Source: Actinomyces denticolens (GTDB taxonomy: Bacteria > Actinomycetota > Actinomycetes > Actinomycetales > Actinomycetaceae). From it: a DNA stretch of 58,362 nt. The notes below the pieces were generated by a model that was not told where the DNA came from, did no database searches, and saw only the letters and a list, made by a program, of their open reading frames with translations. Every line of letters begins with the position of its first letter. The first letter of the stretch is position 1. The stretch spans positions 1 to 58,362 of the forward strand of contig NZ_MVIW01000019.1 in NCBI RefSeq assembly GCF_002072185.1, written 5' to 3'. The position numbers and the translations under genes are program-made. This document shows positions 57,598 to 58,362 of the stretch, piece after piece.

Positions 57598-58206
57598 ATG
57601 TGCAGCGCCGTGGAAACGACCAGTGACCGGCGGGAGACGGCGTCGACCGCCAAGGGGGAGGCCCGGAAGCAGGCGATCATCGACGCAGCGGCCGCCATCA
57701 TTCGCGAATCGGGCCCGAAGGAGGTCACTCACCGGGCCGTGGCCGAGCGCGCCGGGTGCTCGCTGTCGGCCACCACGTACTACTTCGACGGCCTCGATGA
57801 CCTCCTCTACCAGGCCGGCCTGCTCAACATCAGCCTGTGGGCCGCGCGCGCGGAGCGGGTGGCCGACGCCGTCGAGGCCCTGGGGAAGCGGCCCGGCCTC
57901 GATGAGCGGATCGAGTACCTGCTGCGCGCCACCCTGCCGGAGAGGGGCCCGTACCTCGGCCATTACCTCCAGCTGATCTCCGCCGGGGCCTCGGCGCCCG
58001 TCGGATCGGCCTACCGCGAGGGGCGCCAGCGGCTCAACGCCGCCATCAGCCGCATCGCGGAGCGCTTCTCGCTGCGCTACTCGGCCGAGGTCATCATCGC
58101 GGTCGTCGACGGCGCCGCCGTCACCGCCCTGTCCGAGTGCCGCGACGTGCGCGAGACCGCGGCCGCCCTCGTGCGCGCCCTCGCCGAGCAGGCCCGCGCC
58201 AACTGA
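57598..58206 (+). CDS. TetR-family transcription regulator
   Basis: The protein has 202 residues. The N-terminal domain is RKQAIIDAAAAIIRESGPKE, VTHRAVAERAGCSLSATTYY and FDGLDDLLYQA, a standard TetR helix-turn-helix. The C-terminal ligand domain is unassigned. TATCGT (57586-57591) ends six bases before the ATG and there is no Shine-Dalgarno, implying a leaderless mRNA. It is the last gene of the transporter/arginine region and may control it, although no copy of the arcA operator is seen upstream of it. Confidence 0.9.
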   Translation: MCSAVETTSDRRETASTAKGEARKQAIIDAAAAIIRESGPKEVTHRAVAERAGCSLSATTYYFDGLDDLLYQAGLLNISLWAARAERVADAVEALGKRPGLDERIEYLLRATLPERGPYLGHYLQLISAGASAPVGSAYREGRQRLNAAISRIAERFSLRYSAEVIIAVVDGAAVTALSECRDVRETAAALVRALAEQARAN

Positions 58207-58224
58207 CCCCCTCCCTCTCTCGCC

Positions 58225-58252
58225 GAGACCGGTCGAAAATGTCATCGAGACC
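58225..58252. repeat. REP-like GAGACCGGTC unit, cut by the IS
   Basis: A complete 22-bp unit (58225-58246, GAGACCGGTCGAAAATGTCATC) is followed by GAGACC (58247-58252), where the similarity stops and the IS begins. It provides the left half of the target whose right half starts at 105. Confidence 0.8.
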
Positions 58253-58362
58253 ACTATGTTGGTTGTGGGTGGGTGGGTCTGACTCAATCGAGACCTGACG
58301 GCCCCTGGTTTGCGGGGTGTGTCCTTGGACCGGCCTGTCGGCCCTTGCCCGCCCACGGTTCA
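58253..58362 (+). ncRNA. Left end of the IS110-type element with candidate bridge RNA (target-binding part)
   Basis: No open frame is seen from the IS boundary to the window edge. Inside it, ATCGAGACC (58287-58295) is identical to the target bases just outside the element (58244-58252). CCCC/GGGG (58302-58305, 58314-58317) forms a small hairpin. TTGGACC (58325-58331) is complementary, with two U-G pairs, to GGTCCGG of the right flank at 105-111. GTGGGTGGG (58265-58273 or 58269-58277) pairs with CCCGCCCAC (58348-58356) to enclose the loop. This is the order expected for a bridge RNA target-binding loop: outer stem, left guide, hairpin, right guide. The donor-binding half and the transposase start lie outside the window. 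Confidence 0.6.

Overview
The window is very GC-rich, densely packed DNA from an actinobacterium. CarD, Lsr2, LmeA-like (DUF2993) proteins, a GT87 mannosyltransferase, TANNNT-type leaderless starts and the general gene style point to Actinomycetaceae, most likely an Actinomyces-type commensal. This assignment rests on gene content, not on a database search. Both ends of the window lie inside what looks like the same IS110-type insertion sequence: its transposase 3' end is at 2-97 and its non-coding left end at about 58253-58362. Both copies sit in a dispersed GAGACCGGTC repeat, so the window probably runs from one IS copy to the next.

Layout. 168-5203 (minus) is a tight five-gene operon: PP2C phosphatase, FHA protein, FHA plus winged-helix protein, and two LmeA-like lipid-binding proteins. 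5380-9132 (plus) holds a membrane protein with a variant-leucine-rich-repeat-like N-terminus, an MFS carrier and a GT87 mannosyltransferase. 9133-9929 carries structured repeats and a small frameshifted gene. 9930-14937 has an App1-like phosphatase, a small YtxH-like protein, a TRIC/YadS channel protein, a CDF metal exporter and CutC. 14970-18540 (minus) is a metF-metE unit under a SAM riboswitch. 18732-25983 (plus) has a nucleophile-less alpha/beta hydrolase, a serpin lipoprotein and HrpA helicase. 26135-30442 (minus) has a pRiA4b ORF-3-like protein, cardiolipin synthase and a wall-active-looking exported protein. 30558-35844 has SprT-like and YbjQ proteins, a UMF1 carrier, ispD-carD, gpmA and lsr2. 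A tRNA-Thr(CGT) with its own terminator follows. 36635-39226 is an asparagine permease and asparaginase pair. 39210-42874 has a secreted peptidase and an endonuclease-like gene bracketed by palindromic repeats. 42875-45739 has an XRE regulator, holB and tmk.

45979-49799 (minus) groups a DUF3060 lipoprotein, an OmpA-domain lipoprotein and a two-component system. Three GCGACA repeats at 11-bp spacing lie directly upstream of the OmpA-gene -10 box, so this may be a self-contained signalling unit acting on the cell surface. 50240-54778 (plus) is an arginine deiminase operon (arcA, arcB, arcC) followed by a glycine amidinotransferase-like gene. A strong hairpin then separates it from a DMT transporter, an MHS-type MFS transporter and a TetR regulator. 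No ArcD antiporter is present.

The most novel signal is in the last 110 bases. The IS left end holds a 9-nt copy of the left target flank, a small hairpin, and a 7-nt segment complementary to the right target flank, all inside a 9-bp outer stem. This is the layout expected of the target-binding loop of an IS110 bridge RNA. The second notable signal is a set of at least nine genes whose start codon lies 6-7 nt after a TANNNT -10 box, which implies leaderless mRNAs and fixes several start sites.
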